From positions 744,001-808,000 of the forward strand of contig NZ_CP036150.1 of the NCBI RefSeq assembly GCF_008329965.1: a stretch of 64,000 nt of DNA, read 5' to 3'. A program made the position numbers and the translations under genes. The notes under the pieces are model-generated. The model was given only the letters and a program-made list of their open reading frames with translations. It searched no databases and was not told the origin of the DNA. This DNA is from Oceanispirochaeta crateris. GTDB taxonomy: Bacteria > Spirochaetota > Spirochaetia > DSM-2461. Shown in pieces: positions 35,442 to 45,105 of the stretch; position 1 is the stretch's first letter, and every line of letters begins with the position of its first letter.

Positions 35442-37637
35442 ATGAAATCATCGATCTACCTCCTGATCATAGGACTTTTGACCTTGGCTTTCTTCTTTTT
35501 CTCACCTCAACAGAAGTCTGGAGTGGGGGAGGTTTATGCGGAAAAAGATGGGGAAATCATGGTTCCCCAGAAAAATGTAGCCATAGTCACTCTGGAGCTT
35601 TCAAAGTCTGGTTTGAACTTTATAAATCCAAAAGATATTCTTCGATTGGGTGGCTTGCAAAAAGATTTTTCATCCATGAAAAATGTTGCTAAGATTGAGT
35701 CCATTCTCAATGCTTCAAGGGTTATCTCTGAAAGGGATGATATCCTCGTGTCCAGAGCTATTCCAACAGATCCCCAGCTTATCAGTGAGTCTTATCTTAA
35801 GAAATTGAGTCAGGAAATTCCGGAGTATCCGGAGCTTACACCCTTTATCAGTAAAGATCTGAGTACCATCCTCTTTTATATCTACTACAGCAATGCTGCG
35901 GATCCAAGAGAGATCCATTTGGAACTGCAACAATTGCAGCAGAAATGGAAAAATGATATTTCCTTTGATTTTACTGGACAATCTCCCATTATTGCTGAAA
36001 CCGAGTTGCTACTCACAAAGGATATTGCCCTGTTCCTGCCGATTCTTTTCGTCATGATTATCCTGATCCTTTCATTATTTAGAAGTGTTGGGGCCGTTTT
36101 ATCTTCTTTGCTCATGATTTTGGTTTCCATGATATTTGCCTATGGATTTGTCAAGTTTATAGGTATTCAGGACAGTCCTCTTGTACTGTTGATACCCGTA
36201 TTTAGCATCGGACTACTCAGTGATTATTTTATTCACTATTTTTATCACCGGTTTCATACCCCTCAGGGACAATTGCATAAGAGTTTACGTAGAGTTCTTC
36301 TTTTCCCACTTAGCCTCACGGCACTTTCTACGATCACAGGGTTTCTGTCTCTCAGTCTGATTAATGGATCGGGACATCTGCAGCTCGGGTTAATCATGGC
36401 CGTAGCCGTGATTATCACATGGACTTCGGTTTTCCTGTGGATCGATTCATTAAAATTTACCAGGGTTAAAAACAATGTTTTTTCAGGGTTTCAAAAGGCT
36501 CAGGGGCGTCTTTTCGTTCTCATTGCAAAGTACAGAATCCTACTTTTTCTTATTATCTTTTGCGGTGTCATCTGGGGGGGTAGCCAACTTTTTAATCTGT
36601 CAATTGAACCTTATCCCATTGAGCAACTTCCGGCAAACAGTACGATAAAAAAAGCGGATCGAATAATCAATCAGGATTTTTATGGAACACTTCCTTTCTT
36701 TCTTGAAGTGGATACAGGGGAGATCAATGGACTCCTTAAAAAGGAAACCCTTTTAAAGCTCAATGATATACACCGTGAGATGGAGGATAACAATGTAGGT
36801 TATGCTTTTTCATTGCTATCAGTTCTCAAACGCATGAACTATTATTTTATGGGCTCGGAAGAATCTTTTTTGAGCAGCACTGAATTTGATGATGTGTATG
36901 ATGCCTTGATTGAACAATACCTATTGTACTATTCATCCAGTGTTGATCCCCTGGAATATGAATCACTCCTTGATAATTCATATCGGTATTTCTCTATAAA
37001 AGGTCTTATGTACTATCATGACCATGAAGACTTGACCCGCTTTATGACCCTTATGGAGGATATAAGATCAAATCTTCCTGATGGATGGACCCTGGCCAAT
37101 CACGGGATGGCCGCTCAGTTAGAAGTAGAACAGACTCATTTGAGAAACAATTGGGTCCTTTCGTTTTTGAGTGGAAGTCTTCTTATTTTCTTAACAGTAT
37201 TGATTTATTACCGAAAAATTGGACTGGCTGTTTTGAGTCTCCTTCCCGGGGTGGTGAGTATGATTTTTTCTTTCGGACTTATCAGTATATCAGGAATCAG
37301 CATTGATGCCTTTTCGATTATCTTTGTGGCTATAATCAGCGGTTTGGTCATCGATTACAGTATCCATACTCTAATCGCTCTGGATCAGATTCAGGAGATA
37401 CAGAGCCTGTCTCAGGGATTTTCAAAGGTCATAGGATACAGTGGTATACCCATTTTTCTGAGTTTTATAACATCTGTTTTGTCCTTTTCTGTTTTATTTC
37501 TTTCTTCATTCAGTGGTGCAAGAATTCTTGGTTTTTTACTTCTGAGTTCTTTGATTCTTTCTTTCACAATGAGCCTTTACTTGATTCCCTTGATAATTTT
37601 GCCTTTACGATTAAAAAAGGAGATAAGAAATGCGTAG
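35442..37637 (+). CDS. RND superfamily exporter, MMPL type
   Basis: 731 residues, about 12 membrane helices in the one-plus-five, one-plus-five pattern. Helix 1 is at about 5-22. A periplasmic loop follows to about 190, then helices about 190-345 (FIGIQDSPLVLLIPVFSIGL, then SDYFIHYFYHRF). The second half repeats this from 360, ending with FIVAIISGLVIDYSIHT-like residues near 630-645. The paired Asp residues in the fourth and tenth helices (SDYFIHY, IDYSIHT) suit proton coupling. Size and layout match MMPL/HpnN lipid exporters rather than tripartite drug pumps. It overlaps the LolA-like gene by 8 bases. Confidence 0.85.
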   Translation: MKSSIYLLIIGLLTLAFFFFSPQQKSGVGEVYAEKDGEIMVPQKNVAIVTLELSKSGLNFINPKDILRLGGLQKDFSSMKNVAKIESILNASRVISERDDILVSRAIPTDPQLISESYLKKLSQEIPEYPELTPFISKDLSTILFYIYYSNAADPREIHLELQQLQQKWKNDISFDFTGQSPIIAETELLLTKDIALFLPILFVMIILILSLFRSVGAVLSSLLMILVSMIFAYGFVKFIGIQDSPLVLLIPVFSIGLLSDYFIHYFYHRFHTPQGQLHKSLRRVLLFPLSLTALSTITGFLSLSLINGSGHLQLGLIMAVAVIITWTSVFLWIDSLKFTRVKNNVFSGFQKAQGRLFVLIAKYRILLFLIIFCGVIWGGSQLFNLSIEPYPIEQLPANSTIKKADRIINQDFYGTLPFFLEVDTGEINGLLKKETLLKLNDIHREMEDNNVGYAFSLLSVLKRMNYYFMGSEESFLSSTEFDDVYDALIEQYLLYYSSSVDPLEYESLLDNSYRYFSIKGLMYYHDHEDLTRFMTLMEDIRSNLPDGWTLANHGMAAQLEVEQTHLRNNWVLSFLSGSLLIFLTVLIYYRKIGLAVLSLLPGVVSMIFSFGLISISGISIDAFSIIFVAIISGLVIDYSIHTLIALDQIQEIQSLSQGFSKVIGYSGIPIFLSFITSVLSFSVLFLSSFSGARILGFLLLSSLILSFTMSLYLIPLIILPLRLKKEIRNA

Positions 37638-38406
37638 AGTTTTTATTTTGTTTTTATTCATAACCATGACTGCTCTGTCTGTTCAGGCACAGAGCGCGCA
37701 GGAAATTTTGGATAGCTTTTCAAAATCATTAGCCATTCCTACCATTCAGGGGGCTTTTCAGGTTCAATTGATCGCTAAAAATGGCGATACCCGGGAAATT
37801 CAGGCCCGTGTGTACCAGCACAGCGTTGATGAGTTTCAAAGTGACCGGCTGTTTCTCTTTGATTTTCCTCCCACTGTCCGGGGAACAGGACTCCTGATGA
37901 ATGCTTTTTTTGATGGAAGAGATAACAATATGTGGATCTATCTTCCAGCAGTTAAGAGAATTAAGCGTATATCCCTCAATGATTCAGGAGGGGGGTATTT
38001 TATGGGAAGCGACTTTACCTATAACGATCTTATTAGTAACTCCTATGACAAATTGGAATTTGAAAGGTTAGAGGACAAGGTTCTCAATGGACAGGATTGT
38101 TATGTAATAAAGGCCTGGGGATCTTCTCTCCAAGACCGTCAGGAACATGGGTACGGCTACACTCTTTCATATCATCGTAAAGATAATTACCTCATGATTA
38201 AGAGGGAATACTTTGACTTTGAGGGTCAATTATTAAAGGTGTATGCCACAGGCCAGTTTCTTGATATGAGTCCCTATATCTATCCCACTGAGATCTCAAT
38301 GGAAAATGTTCAAACTGGACATAAATCAATATTAACTGTCACAGATATCAGCACAGAGGACATTCCTCAGCGATATTTTACTCCACGATTTCTGCAGAAT
38401 AATTAG
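37630..38406 (+). CDS. LolA-like outer-membrane lipoprotein-sorting family protein
   Basis: 258 residues with AGGAGAT before the ATG and a signal peptide of about 20 residues (cleavage near VQAQS). The core pattern FLFDFPPTVRGTGLLM, then MWIYLPAVKRIKRIS and GSDFTYNDL, is the signature of the LolA-like family that accompanies RND/MMPL exporters. The fold is an open beta-barrel half that holds an acyl chain. It probably accepts a lipid from the RND protein and carries it across the periplasm to the barrel encoded next. True LolA for lipoprotein sorting is a different branch. Confidence 0.85.
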   Translation: MRRVFILFLFITMTALSVQAQSAQEILDSFSKSLAIPTIQGAFQVQLIAKNGDTREIQARVYQHSVDEFQSDRLFLFDFPPTVRGTGLLMNAFFDGRDNNMWIYLPAVKRIKRISLNDSGGGYFMGSDFTYNDLISNSYDKLEFERLEDKVLNGQDCYVIKAWGSSLQDRQEHGYGYTLSYHRKDNYLMIKREYFDFEGQLLKVYATGQFLDMSPYIYPTEISMENVQTGHKSILTVTDISTEDIPQRYFTPRFLQNN

Positions 38407-38415
38407 GGTTATATC

Positions 38416-39693
38416 ATGATACGGCGATTCTTAGTTCTTCTTGTTTTTTGTTTCAACATGACGATTCCTGTATTTTCACTGGATTTCCAGTTTGTGTCGT
38501 TCATGGACTACTACGGAGGAATAGAACCCAGTGAGGGGTATGATCATCTGCGTAATAGGATTTTTATCAGTCCAAAAGTCACAGGTTTCAGTAACGATGG
38601 ACATCTGGAATGGCAGGTTTCAGGCCAATTCTGGTATCAGACAATGGAAGACCCCGAATGGATAGATCCTTGGGATATTCTTGGAGAATCATTTCTATTT
38701 CTTCAAAGTGATAATTTTGATGTGACTGTAGGACAAAAGGTCATTAGCTATGGTTTCTCCGATCTCTACGGCCCTTTGAATGTCTTGCATAGCACGCACA
38801 GAACGACCTTGAGTGTTGATGATCCCTATGATAGCCGGCGTCCAGATCCTTTGATCCAGATACGGTATTTTCCAGACTATACCAGTAGTTTTGAATTGAC
38901 ATATATCCCAGTGACACGGCCTGATATAGAGAATCAGAATACTATTGCCCTGACAGAAACAAATGACCTGGTTCAGTGGAGTGATGAACCATTCCTGTTG
39001 GAGAATCTTCACTCAGTATTTCTAAACTATAGCCGCTATGGGGAACTCTTTGATCTACAGCTTTTCTATGGTTTCTATACAGAACATACCCCCGATTTTA
39101 ATATTCTAGAGGTGAATTCTGAGGTTTCAACGGTCATACGTCCGGTCTATCATAAAAAGCATACCCTGGGAGCGGCCTATTCTACAGGAATAGGGCATTC
39201 AACACTCTCTCAGGATTTAGCTCTAAACCTGGCTCATGATCTTGATGGCAGTGATCTGGGAGGGCAGAACTCGGATATTACCCTCAATTCCCAGCTTCTC
39301 ATGAATCTTCCCGGTAATATTCTTAGTCAGTTTTCTTTTGTCTATTCTTATATAATCAATTATGAGGAAGATCCTTCTGGTGTTGATGCAGATGCTGCAG
39401 AATATCTGTCTGAGGAGATTCAGTCATTTCATAATCAACCCTATGAGCATTTAGCCTTTATGGTGGGGCATTTTGAAAGATCTTTTTTAAGAGAGAAACT
39501 CAAGTCCCAGATCAACATTGCTTTTTTCTTTTCACCGGATATTCTTTTAACACCCCGTCTCAGCTATGCATTGAACGACTACTGGAATCTTGATACTGGA
39601 GCAGATATTACACTGGGTGAGCCCTCAGATTTGGATCTTCGACGCAATCCAGGGAATGACAACTTTTATATACGATTGGTTTGGCGCTACTAA
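38416..39693 (+). CDS. Outer-membrane beta-barrel protein (DUF1302-like)
   Basis: 425 residues with a signal peptide (about 1-23, ending VFSLDFQF). The chain alternates polar and aromatic residues with repeated strand-like stretches and ends in FYIRLVWRY, a C-terminal aromatic typical of outer-membrane barrels. A motif VTVGQKVISYGFSDLYGPLNVL near 110 resembles DUF1302 proteins, which also occur beside RND and LolA-like genes. Probable role: outer-membrane acceptor or exit for the lipid carried by the partner proteins. It follows the LolA-like gene by nine bases. Confidence 0.75.
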   Translation: MIRRFLVLLVFCFNMTIPVFSLDFQFVSFMDYYGGIEPSEGYDHLRNRIFISPKVTGFSNDGHLEWQVSGQFWYQTMEDPEWIDPWDILGESFLFLQSDNFDVTVGQKVISYGFSDLYGPLNVLHSTHRTTLSVDDPYDSRRPDPLIQIRYFPDYTSSFELTYIPVTRPDIENQNTIALTETNDLVQWSDEPFLLENLHSVFLNYSRYGELFDLQLFYGFYTEHTPDFNILEVNSEVSTVIRPVYHKKHTLGAAYSTGIGHSTLSQDLALNLAHDLDGSDLGGQNSDITLNSQLLMNLPGNILSQFSFVYSYIINYEEDPSGVDADAAEYLSEEIQSFHNQPYEHLAFMVGHFERSFLREKLKSQINIAFFFSPDILLTPRLSYALNDYWNLDTGADITLGEPSDLDLRRNPGNDNFYIRLVWRY

Positions 39694-39733
39694 AGATCGT
39701 TTTGAGTTCAAAAAAAGAAAATAGTCTTCCAAT

Positions 39734-40834
39734 TCAGGAACATTCATGATTGAAGGAGGTTGTCCGGTTCCGTCCATTTTTTTTAGATTCATAGAGTGCT
39801 TCATCCGCTTTTTTTAAGAGACTGTTTTCGTTTTCATCTTCTAAGAAATTATACGTGGCAACACCCAGGCTTATGGTAATCTTGAGGACGTCTTCCTGAT
39901 AAGGGGTCTCCATCTGTTCTATCGCTTTTCGAATCCTTTCTGAAGCTTCCCAACCTTCTTGACAATCTGCATAAGGCAAAAGGATGGTGAACTCTTCACC
40001 GCCAAACCGTGAGAGTATGTCTCCTTCTCTAATGGACTTCTTCAAGATTTTGGATACTTGGAGGATGACTTCATCTCCCGCAAGGTGTCCATAGCTGTCA
40101 TTGAAATATTTAAAATTATCAATATCTATAACAAGGATAGAAAAATGCCTTTTTATACGCTTAGCCCGGGCAATCTGTTCATTGACCCGATGGATGAAAA
40201 AATTATGATTATAGAGTCCTGTTTTTGGATCTTTTACAGAATGCTCATAGTGAATAGTATTCTGAATTCCAATGGACGTAAAATTCATGAGCCTGTCAAT
40301 ATAGGATATTTCCTGTGGTTTATAATCTTCTCCCAAAACTTTTGCACTAAATAGAATCATGCCATACAGACCGGAAATACCCAGTACAGGAACAACAATC
40401 TCGGGTTTATAGGACAAGAAGGGATCTAGATAATTGGTCTCGGCAAATTCATTTTCAAGCAAATCGAATCTGATTGTCTGCTGATTCGTTCTGAAAAATC
40501 GTTCAAATGGTTCAAGGGAATATATCTCTATGGTTTCGTTGGTAATCTTCATATTCCGACAGATGATCGTTTTTATTTTGTTGACCATTATTCCTTCATT
40601 CAGAATAAAAACCATATTCGAGGGAATAAACTTTTCTGCCAGGTAATGAATGATCAGTTCTATGAGTTCATCGACTGATTCCTGACGGAATATTTCCTTT
40701 GCCTCCTGCAGGAGTTCTTCAAGGGCTTTGTTCATATCTCGGGTTTCTTCTATATAATCCAGAACACCCGAATCCTTAAAGAGCTCATAATGGCTCAGAA
40801 TCTTTGGATCCTTTGATAAATTTTCCCATCGCAT
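39734..40834 (-). CDS. Diguanylate cyclase (GAF-like sensor + GGDEF)
   Basis: 366 residues. A GAF-like sensory region spans about 40-200. The GGDEF domain spans about 205-362, with substrate and metal residues in DIDNFKYFNDSYGHLAGDE, the active-site motif GGEEF, and an RxxD inhibitory site (REGD) five residues before it. So it should make c-di-GMP and be subject to product inhibition. No membrane helix is seen, so the signal is intracellular. It is divergent from a second cyclase gene, with 147 bases between. Confidence 0.92.
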   Translation of the reverse strand: MRWENLSKDPKILSHYELFKDSGVLDYIEETRDMNKALEELLQEAKEIFRQESVDELIELIIHYLAEKFIPSNMVFILNEGIMVNKIKTIICRNMKITNETIEIYSLEPFERFFRTNQQTIRFDLLENEFAETNYLDPFLSYKPEIVVPVLGISGLYGMILFSAKVLGEDYKPQEISYIDRLMNFTSIGIQNTIHYEHSVKDPKTGLYNHNFFIHRVNEQIARAKRIKRHFSILVIDIDNFKYFNDSYGHLAGDEVILQVSKILKKSIREGDILSRFGGEEFTILLPYADCQEGWEASERIRKAIEQMETPYQEDVLKITISLGVATYNFLEDENENSLLKKADEALYESKKNGRNRTTSFNHECS

Positions 40835-40981
40835 AGAAAGTAAGTATAAGAGATTATCAAATTTTTAATGATACCTTTACGGTATAAAAGCTGTTTTTTC
40901 TTTTGAAATTTTCTTTATCTTCGATCAATACAGATAAATTTTTCCAATAACTCGCAAATATTTTCCAAGTATGATAATTTA

Positions 40982-42436
40982 ATGTTCGGTGAAATCAAAT
41001 TCTCATATATAAGCAAGGATTTAAACATGCCATTGGGTCCCTCCGGAGAAATTCCCATACGGGTCTTTCGTAAATCATTGAGAAAGCTAGGCGTTTTCCT
41101 TCATAACTATTTAACCGGAGAGTCATTTCCCAATGAGCTGTGGTCGTCCTGGGGATACAGTGATGAGGAGCTGGCTAAGAATCATTGGATTCAGATCCTT
41201 CATCCCGATGATGCCGTGCGTATCAAAGAAGCTATGAGATTGGTTCACGAAGGAAAGGAATATCTTTATGATGAGATATACAGGGTCAGGACAAAGTCTG
41301 GTGATTACCGATGGATTTCAAGTACAGGAAATTTTATCTCCAGAAACGAAAAGGGTGAAGGCGAATTATATCTAGGTGCAGACAGAGATATAACAGAGTT
41401 AAAACTAACTGAAGAGCGCTTGTCTGAAGCCTTGCATCTGGCACAGTCTAGGAGCTGCATGATCGAATCTCTAATGGAAGCCTGTGCAGCAGTGACCTCT
41501 GTATTAGAGTACAAGGATTCTATCGAAATGATCCTTAAAAAATCCCAACAGGTCATCCCCTATGACTGTGCAACAGTTCAGCTCCTACAGGATAATCGCC
41601 TGATTGTTGTTGGCGCCAGGGGATGGGAGAATGAAGAGTCCATTATTGGATTGGAGCTTCCCCTCAGCGCTAATTTTCCGAATTCAAAGGTCATTCAGGA
41701 ACAGCAGGGCATGATTCTTCATGATTTTTCAAGCTTTGATGAACCTGATATTCCCATTTTCAATAAAAATCATAGTTCCTGGATTGGTGTTCCCCTCGTT
41801 TTTAATGAAAAAGTCCTTGGTTTGTTATCTTGTAACCGTATGAACTCAAAGCATTTTGATGCTGATCATCTGGAAATGACCAGAGTTTTTGGTGGATTCA
41901 TCGCTATTGCACTCAATAATGCGCAACTTCATGAAGAAATGAAACAACTTGCCAATACGGATTCTCTTACGGGTCTTCATACAAGAAGATGGTTTTATGA
42001 GAGCGGTCAACGATTGTTGAATCAGTCTCACCGGCATCATTGGCCCCTGGCGGTGATTATGATGGATCTGGATGACTTTAAGAGTATTAATGATGTTTAT
42101 GGTCATCAGATGGGAGATGATGTTCTAGTGGAAGTCTCACGCATAATAAAGGCTGTAACCAGAAAAAGTGATCTTCTCTGTCGCTATGGGGGGGAGGAAT
42201 TTTCAATAATACTTCCTGAAACAGATCTTGATGTTGCCAAAATTCTTGCAGAGCGGATTCTCGTTAGCATTGAATCTTTAAAATTTGAGGGGCTGGATCA
42301 AGAGGTCACCATTTCTATAGGCATATCTGTAAAAATTCAAGGCAAAAAAAATGTCATAGATGACCTGATGTCCGCTGCTGATGAAGCTTTGTATCTGGCT
42401 AAAAGACGAGGTAAAAATAGATGGGCCAGTCTCTAG
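40982..42436 (+). CDS. Diguanylate cyclase (PAS-GAF-GGDEF)
   Basis: 484 residues. The PAS domain (about 45-140, ILHPDDAVRIKEAM...YRWISSTGNF, GADRDITELK) is followed by a GAF domain (about 165-315) and a GGDEF domain (about 320-480, MDLDDFKSINDVYGHQMGDD). The active motif is GGEEF and the inhibitory RxxD (RKSD) sits five residues upstream. Cytosolic; it makes c-di-GMP in response to signals at PAS and GAF. The start is uncertain because no ribosome-binding site precedes ATG 40982. It converges on the HlyIII gene with four bases between the stops. Confidence 0.92.
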   Translation: MFGEIKFSYISKDLNMPLGPSGEIPIRVFRKSLRKLGVFLHNYLTGESFPNELWSSWGYSDEELAKNHWIQILHPDDAVRIKEAMRLVHEGKEYLYDEIYRVRTKSGDYRWISSTGNFISRNEKGEGELYLGADRDITELKLTEERLSEALHLAQSRSCMIESLMEACAAVTSVLEYKDSIEMILKKSQQVIPYDCATVQLLQDNRLIVVGARGWENEESIIGLELPLSANFPNSKVIQEQQGMILHDFSSFDEPDIPIFNKNHSSWIGVPLVFNEKVLGLLSCNRMNSKHFDADHLEMTRVFGGFIAIALNNAQLHEEMKQLANTDSLTGLHTRRWFYESGQRLLNQSHRHHWPLAVIMMDLDDFKSINDVYGHQMGDDVLVEVSRIIKAVTRKSDLLCRYGGEEFSIILPETDLDVAKILAERILVSIESLKFEGLDQEVTISIGISVKIQGKKNVIDDLMSAADEALYLAKRRGKNRWASL

Positions 42437-42440
42437 TCCA

Positions 42441-43085
42441 TTAAAGATATAAGATGAACCCTATGAAAAAACTAATTCCTCCTGAGAGCACAAAGAGGTG
42501 CCAGACGACATGACTCAATGGAATTTTTTTTGTCAGATAAAAGAAAATCCCTATTGTATAGGAAAAAGCGCCAATTATAAGCCACAGGATGAGACCTGAG
42601 GGAAAATGCTGAATGATGGGTTTGACGGCCAAAATGAGTAGCCATCCCATGGGAAGGTAGAGAAGATCCGAAAGGAGATGTTTTTCCCTGATAAAGATTG
42701 TTTTCATTAATATTCCAAGAAGAGCCAGTCCCCAAATTGTTCCAAACAAAACCCAACCTAAAGTTCCTCCAAGTCCCAGAAGCACAAAGGGGGTGTAGGT
42801 TCCCGCTATAAGGAGATAGATCGCGGCTTGGTCAATGATTCTGAAGACCTTACTGGCCTTTGGCATGTCCGAGAATTGATGTGTTAAAGCAGAAGATAGG
42901 TATAGAAGGATTTGAAAAGAGCCATAAATACTAAAAGAAACATAGGCCAGAGTTGAACCACCACTACTGCCGGTATGCACCAGGAGGATGACCAGTCCGG
43001 CAATACTCAGTCCCGCTCCTATTGCGTGTGTGAGTGAATTCAGCTTTTCTTCTACGCTGTGATTTTCGATTGTCATTGTTTTCAT
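42441..43085 (-). CDS. Hemolysin III (HlyIII/YqfA) family membrane protein
   Basis: 214 residues with seven membrane helices. The opening HSVEEKLNSLTHAIGAGLSI is the family hallmark (NxxTHxxG), with conserved SALTHQF near 65 and DQAAIYLLIAGTYTPF near 85. The last helix contains HVVWHLFVLSGG, whose histidines with those earlier form the metal site of the PAQR/HlyIII superfamily. Bacterial members are linked to membrane lipid homeostasis or are unassigned. A second ATG three codons on (MTIENHS) could be the true start. Confidence 0.88.
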   Translation of the reverse strand: MKTMTIENHSVEEKLNSLTHAIGAGLSIAGLVILLVHTGSSGGSTLAYVSFSIYGSFQILLYLSSALTHQFSDMPKASKVFRIIDQAAIYLLIAGTYTPFVLLGLGGTLGWVLFGTIWGLALLGILMKTIFIREKHLLSDLLYLPMGWLLILAVKPIIQHFPSGLILWLIIGAFSYTIGIFFYLTKKIPLSHVVWHLFVLSGGISFFIGFILYL

Positions 43086-43164
43086 ATCTCTAGATCATAG
43101 TCAGGAATAGAGTTTCCTGACAATGGTGCTCATGTACTAATTTGTACTGTCAGTGAACGATGTT

Positions 43165-44226
43165 TTAATCGGATTCTCTATGGATGGGGTGGAACTTTTC
43201 ATAAAAACTAACGGGAACAAGGAATTGAAGCGCCTGGGAGGCTACCTCTATGTTGACCGGGCCATCAGTGCGTTTTAACTCTCCATCAATATGGAACACT
43301 CTTTCTTTTAGGGGCTGCAGGTGCATTTCCTTGATTTTATAGTGTTCAATCAATGGTAGTCCGCGCTTTGCATTCCAGCTGTTTATTCGATCGTACTGGC
43401 CGTTCCATAAATAAAAGAGCTGAAAGGGTATGGCCAAGGGGCTTGTCATATTGAAAAGATAAACATCAAAGAGTCCGTCATTACAAACAACATCAGGACA
43501 TATTTTATAATACCATCCAAAATAGGGTCTGACTCCTAATTCAATAAGGGACGCTCTCGTCTTTACAGTATATCTCTCAAAGGGAAACTCTGCGTTGGTT
43601 CTGGTTCCACGAAAGGCAAATCGGCCGTTTTTCATATTAAGGGTTTGGGTTTCAGAGAGGAGCCGGGTTTCTTTCCAGACGATCCGGATGGCCGGAAGAA
43701 GGTAGGGAAGAAATCCAGGACGGGGTGCTTTGTCTCCCCCTGTTCGCCTATTAAGATTTCTGGCCTGCAGTATTCTGGCATCCAAACCCGTTCCGAAGAG
43801 CTGACCGTATATGGTTTTTCCACTATAGGAAACCTTGAGGAGGTCCACCTTCTGTATCAGATTTCTATCCATACTCTTCAGATAAGTCTTCACCTGTTTT
43901 GCCAGTATTTTGGGGACTTCGTAACTGTCCTGAATTCCATTGCCACTCCCGCCTCTTAAGAAACCAACAGCGATCTGGTTCCGTCTTCCCTCATCTGCTT
44001 CTTTCATAAGTATATTGAGTACCAGATTGGCTGTTCCGTCACCGCCCCATATGAGAAGGTAGGAATCCCTGGATTTTATAAACTCAATAATCAACTCTTT
44101 GAAATGATCCCGGCTGGTACTCTCTTTGATGGTTCCGCCTTCTATATACCTCATCAATCGTTTCAGTTTTTTTGAGAATCCAGGATATCGTCCCGGATTA
44201 ATGATCAAATGAAATTTTCTATCCAT
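43165..44226 (-). CDS. Diacylglycerol kinase-family lipid kinase
   Basis: 353 residues. The nucleotide-binding motif LIWGGDGTANLVLNIL (GGDGT) lies near 77, with the following FLRGGSGNGIQDSY. The C-terminal region ends in HIDGELKRTDGPVNIEV, matching the DAGK catalytic-family tail (DGE). The family phosphorylates diacylglycerol, sphingosine-like lipids or other alcohols. The exact substrate is unknown. The gene has 79 bases of spacing from the HlyIII gene on the same strand and may share its envelope-lipid theme. Confidence 0.85.
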   Translation of the reverse strand: MDRKFHLIINPGRYPGFSKKLKRLMRYIEGGTIKESTSRDHFKELIIEFIKSRDSYLLIWGGDGTANLVLNILMKEADEGRRNQIAVGFLRGGSGNGIQDSYEVPKILAKQVKTYLKSMDRNLIQKVDLLKVSYSGKTIYGQLFGTGLDARILQARNLNRRTGGDKAPRPGFLPYLLPAIRIVWKETRLLSETQTLNMKNGRFAFRGTRTNAEFPFERYTVKTRASLIELGVRPYFGWYYKICPDVVCNDGLFDVYLFNMTSPLAIPFQLFYLWNGQYDRINSWNAKRGLPLIEHYKIKEMHLQPLKERVFHIDGELKRTDGPVNIEVASQALQFLVPVSFYEKFHPIHRESD

Positions 44227-44368
44227 AAATCAAGGTCTCCTATAAGCCAAGTATAGTACAAGAAATCCATGGGAGGGGAGGGTCAAGATTCTGGGTGGAG
44301 AGGTTCAAAACATGGGGTATGTGTGGATTGTTATTGATCATTAGAATCGCGCAGCCCTCCATTGTCAC

Positions 44369-44902
44369 TCAGGATGTAAACAGTTTTTTTTGAAGACTGT
44401 TGGAAGCTTCCAAGGCTAACAGTTTTTCCTTTGCGGAGAGACCTCCGGCATAGCCGACTAATTCTCCCCGGGCTCCGATAATTCTGTGGCAAGGGACAAT
44501 GATAGAGATGGCATTGGCTCCATTTGCTCCTGCTACGGCCCGGATTGCCTTTGTATTTCCAAGGCATTCTGCTTGTTTTGCATAAGTGGATGTGATTCCG
44601 TAGGGAATGTTCAATAGCTCCTTCCAGACAGCTCTTTGGAAATCTGTACCCAATGGAAGAAGAGGCAGATCAAATATTTTCCGATCGCCCTTAAAATATT
44701 CTTCCAGCTGCCCGATGGCTTCTTGGATGATATCAGATCCCTTAGTACTCCACTCTGCTTTCAGCGTACGTTTAATCCGTCGATCTATTGTAGATCTCAT
44801 TTTTCTATATTTCCAATCACAAAGGCAGATTTTGCCTTCATAACTCCCCATGATGAGAATACCCAAAGGGGAGTTATATTCAGCTGTGTGCACTTGATTC
44901 AT
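44369..44902 (-). CDS. ogt: Methylated-DNA-protein cysteine methyltransferase
   Basis: 177 residues. The active-site motif VPCHRIIGARGELVGYAGG, holding the acceptor cysteine, is at about 135-153, preceded by the helix-turn-helix region ITSTYAKQAECLGNTKA and the arginine finger segment IRAVAGANGAN. The N-terminal beta domain (about 1-80) makes this the Ogt/AGT full form. It removes O6-alkyl groups from guanine in a suicide reaction. It stands alone, divergent from the desaturase gene. Confidence 0.93.
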   Translation of the reverse strand: MNQVHTAEYNSPLGILIMGSYEGKICLCDWKYRKMRSTIDRRIKRTLKAEWSTKGSDIIQEAIGQLEEYFKGDRKIFDLPLLPLGTDFQRAVWKELLNIPYGITSTYAKQAECLGNTKAIRAVAGANGANAISIIVPCHRIIGARGELVGYAGGLSAKEKLLALEASNSLQKKLFTS

Positions 44903-45105
44903 CTTTGCTTGTCCTTTTTACGGCGTTATAATCCATTTTAGTATAATTCATAAAAGGAATGCTGGCTCAGAGAGTTTTAAAATGCTTCTCTCTGGAGGGT
45001 CTTAGAGAGAATCGGCAGCAATAAAATACAATAATTCACAGCTAATTCCCTATACGGTTCAAATCTTTGAAGAATAATATGAATTATAATTGTACAGGAG
45101 GCATT

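Noticed and set aside
44968-44994. 7-bp hairpin CAGAGAG...CTCTCTG before the desaturase gene as a riboswitch
   Set aside because: It is too small and isolated to match any riboswitch class I know; it is noted only as a possible leader hairpin.
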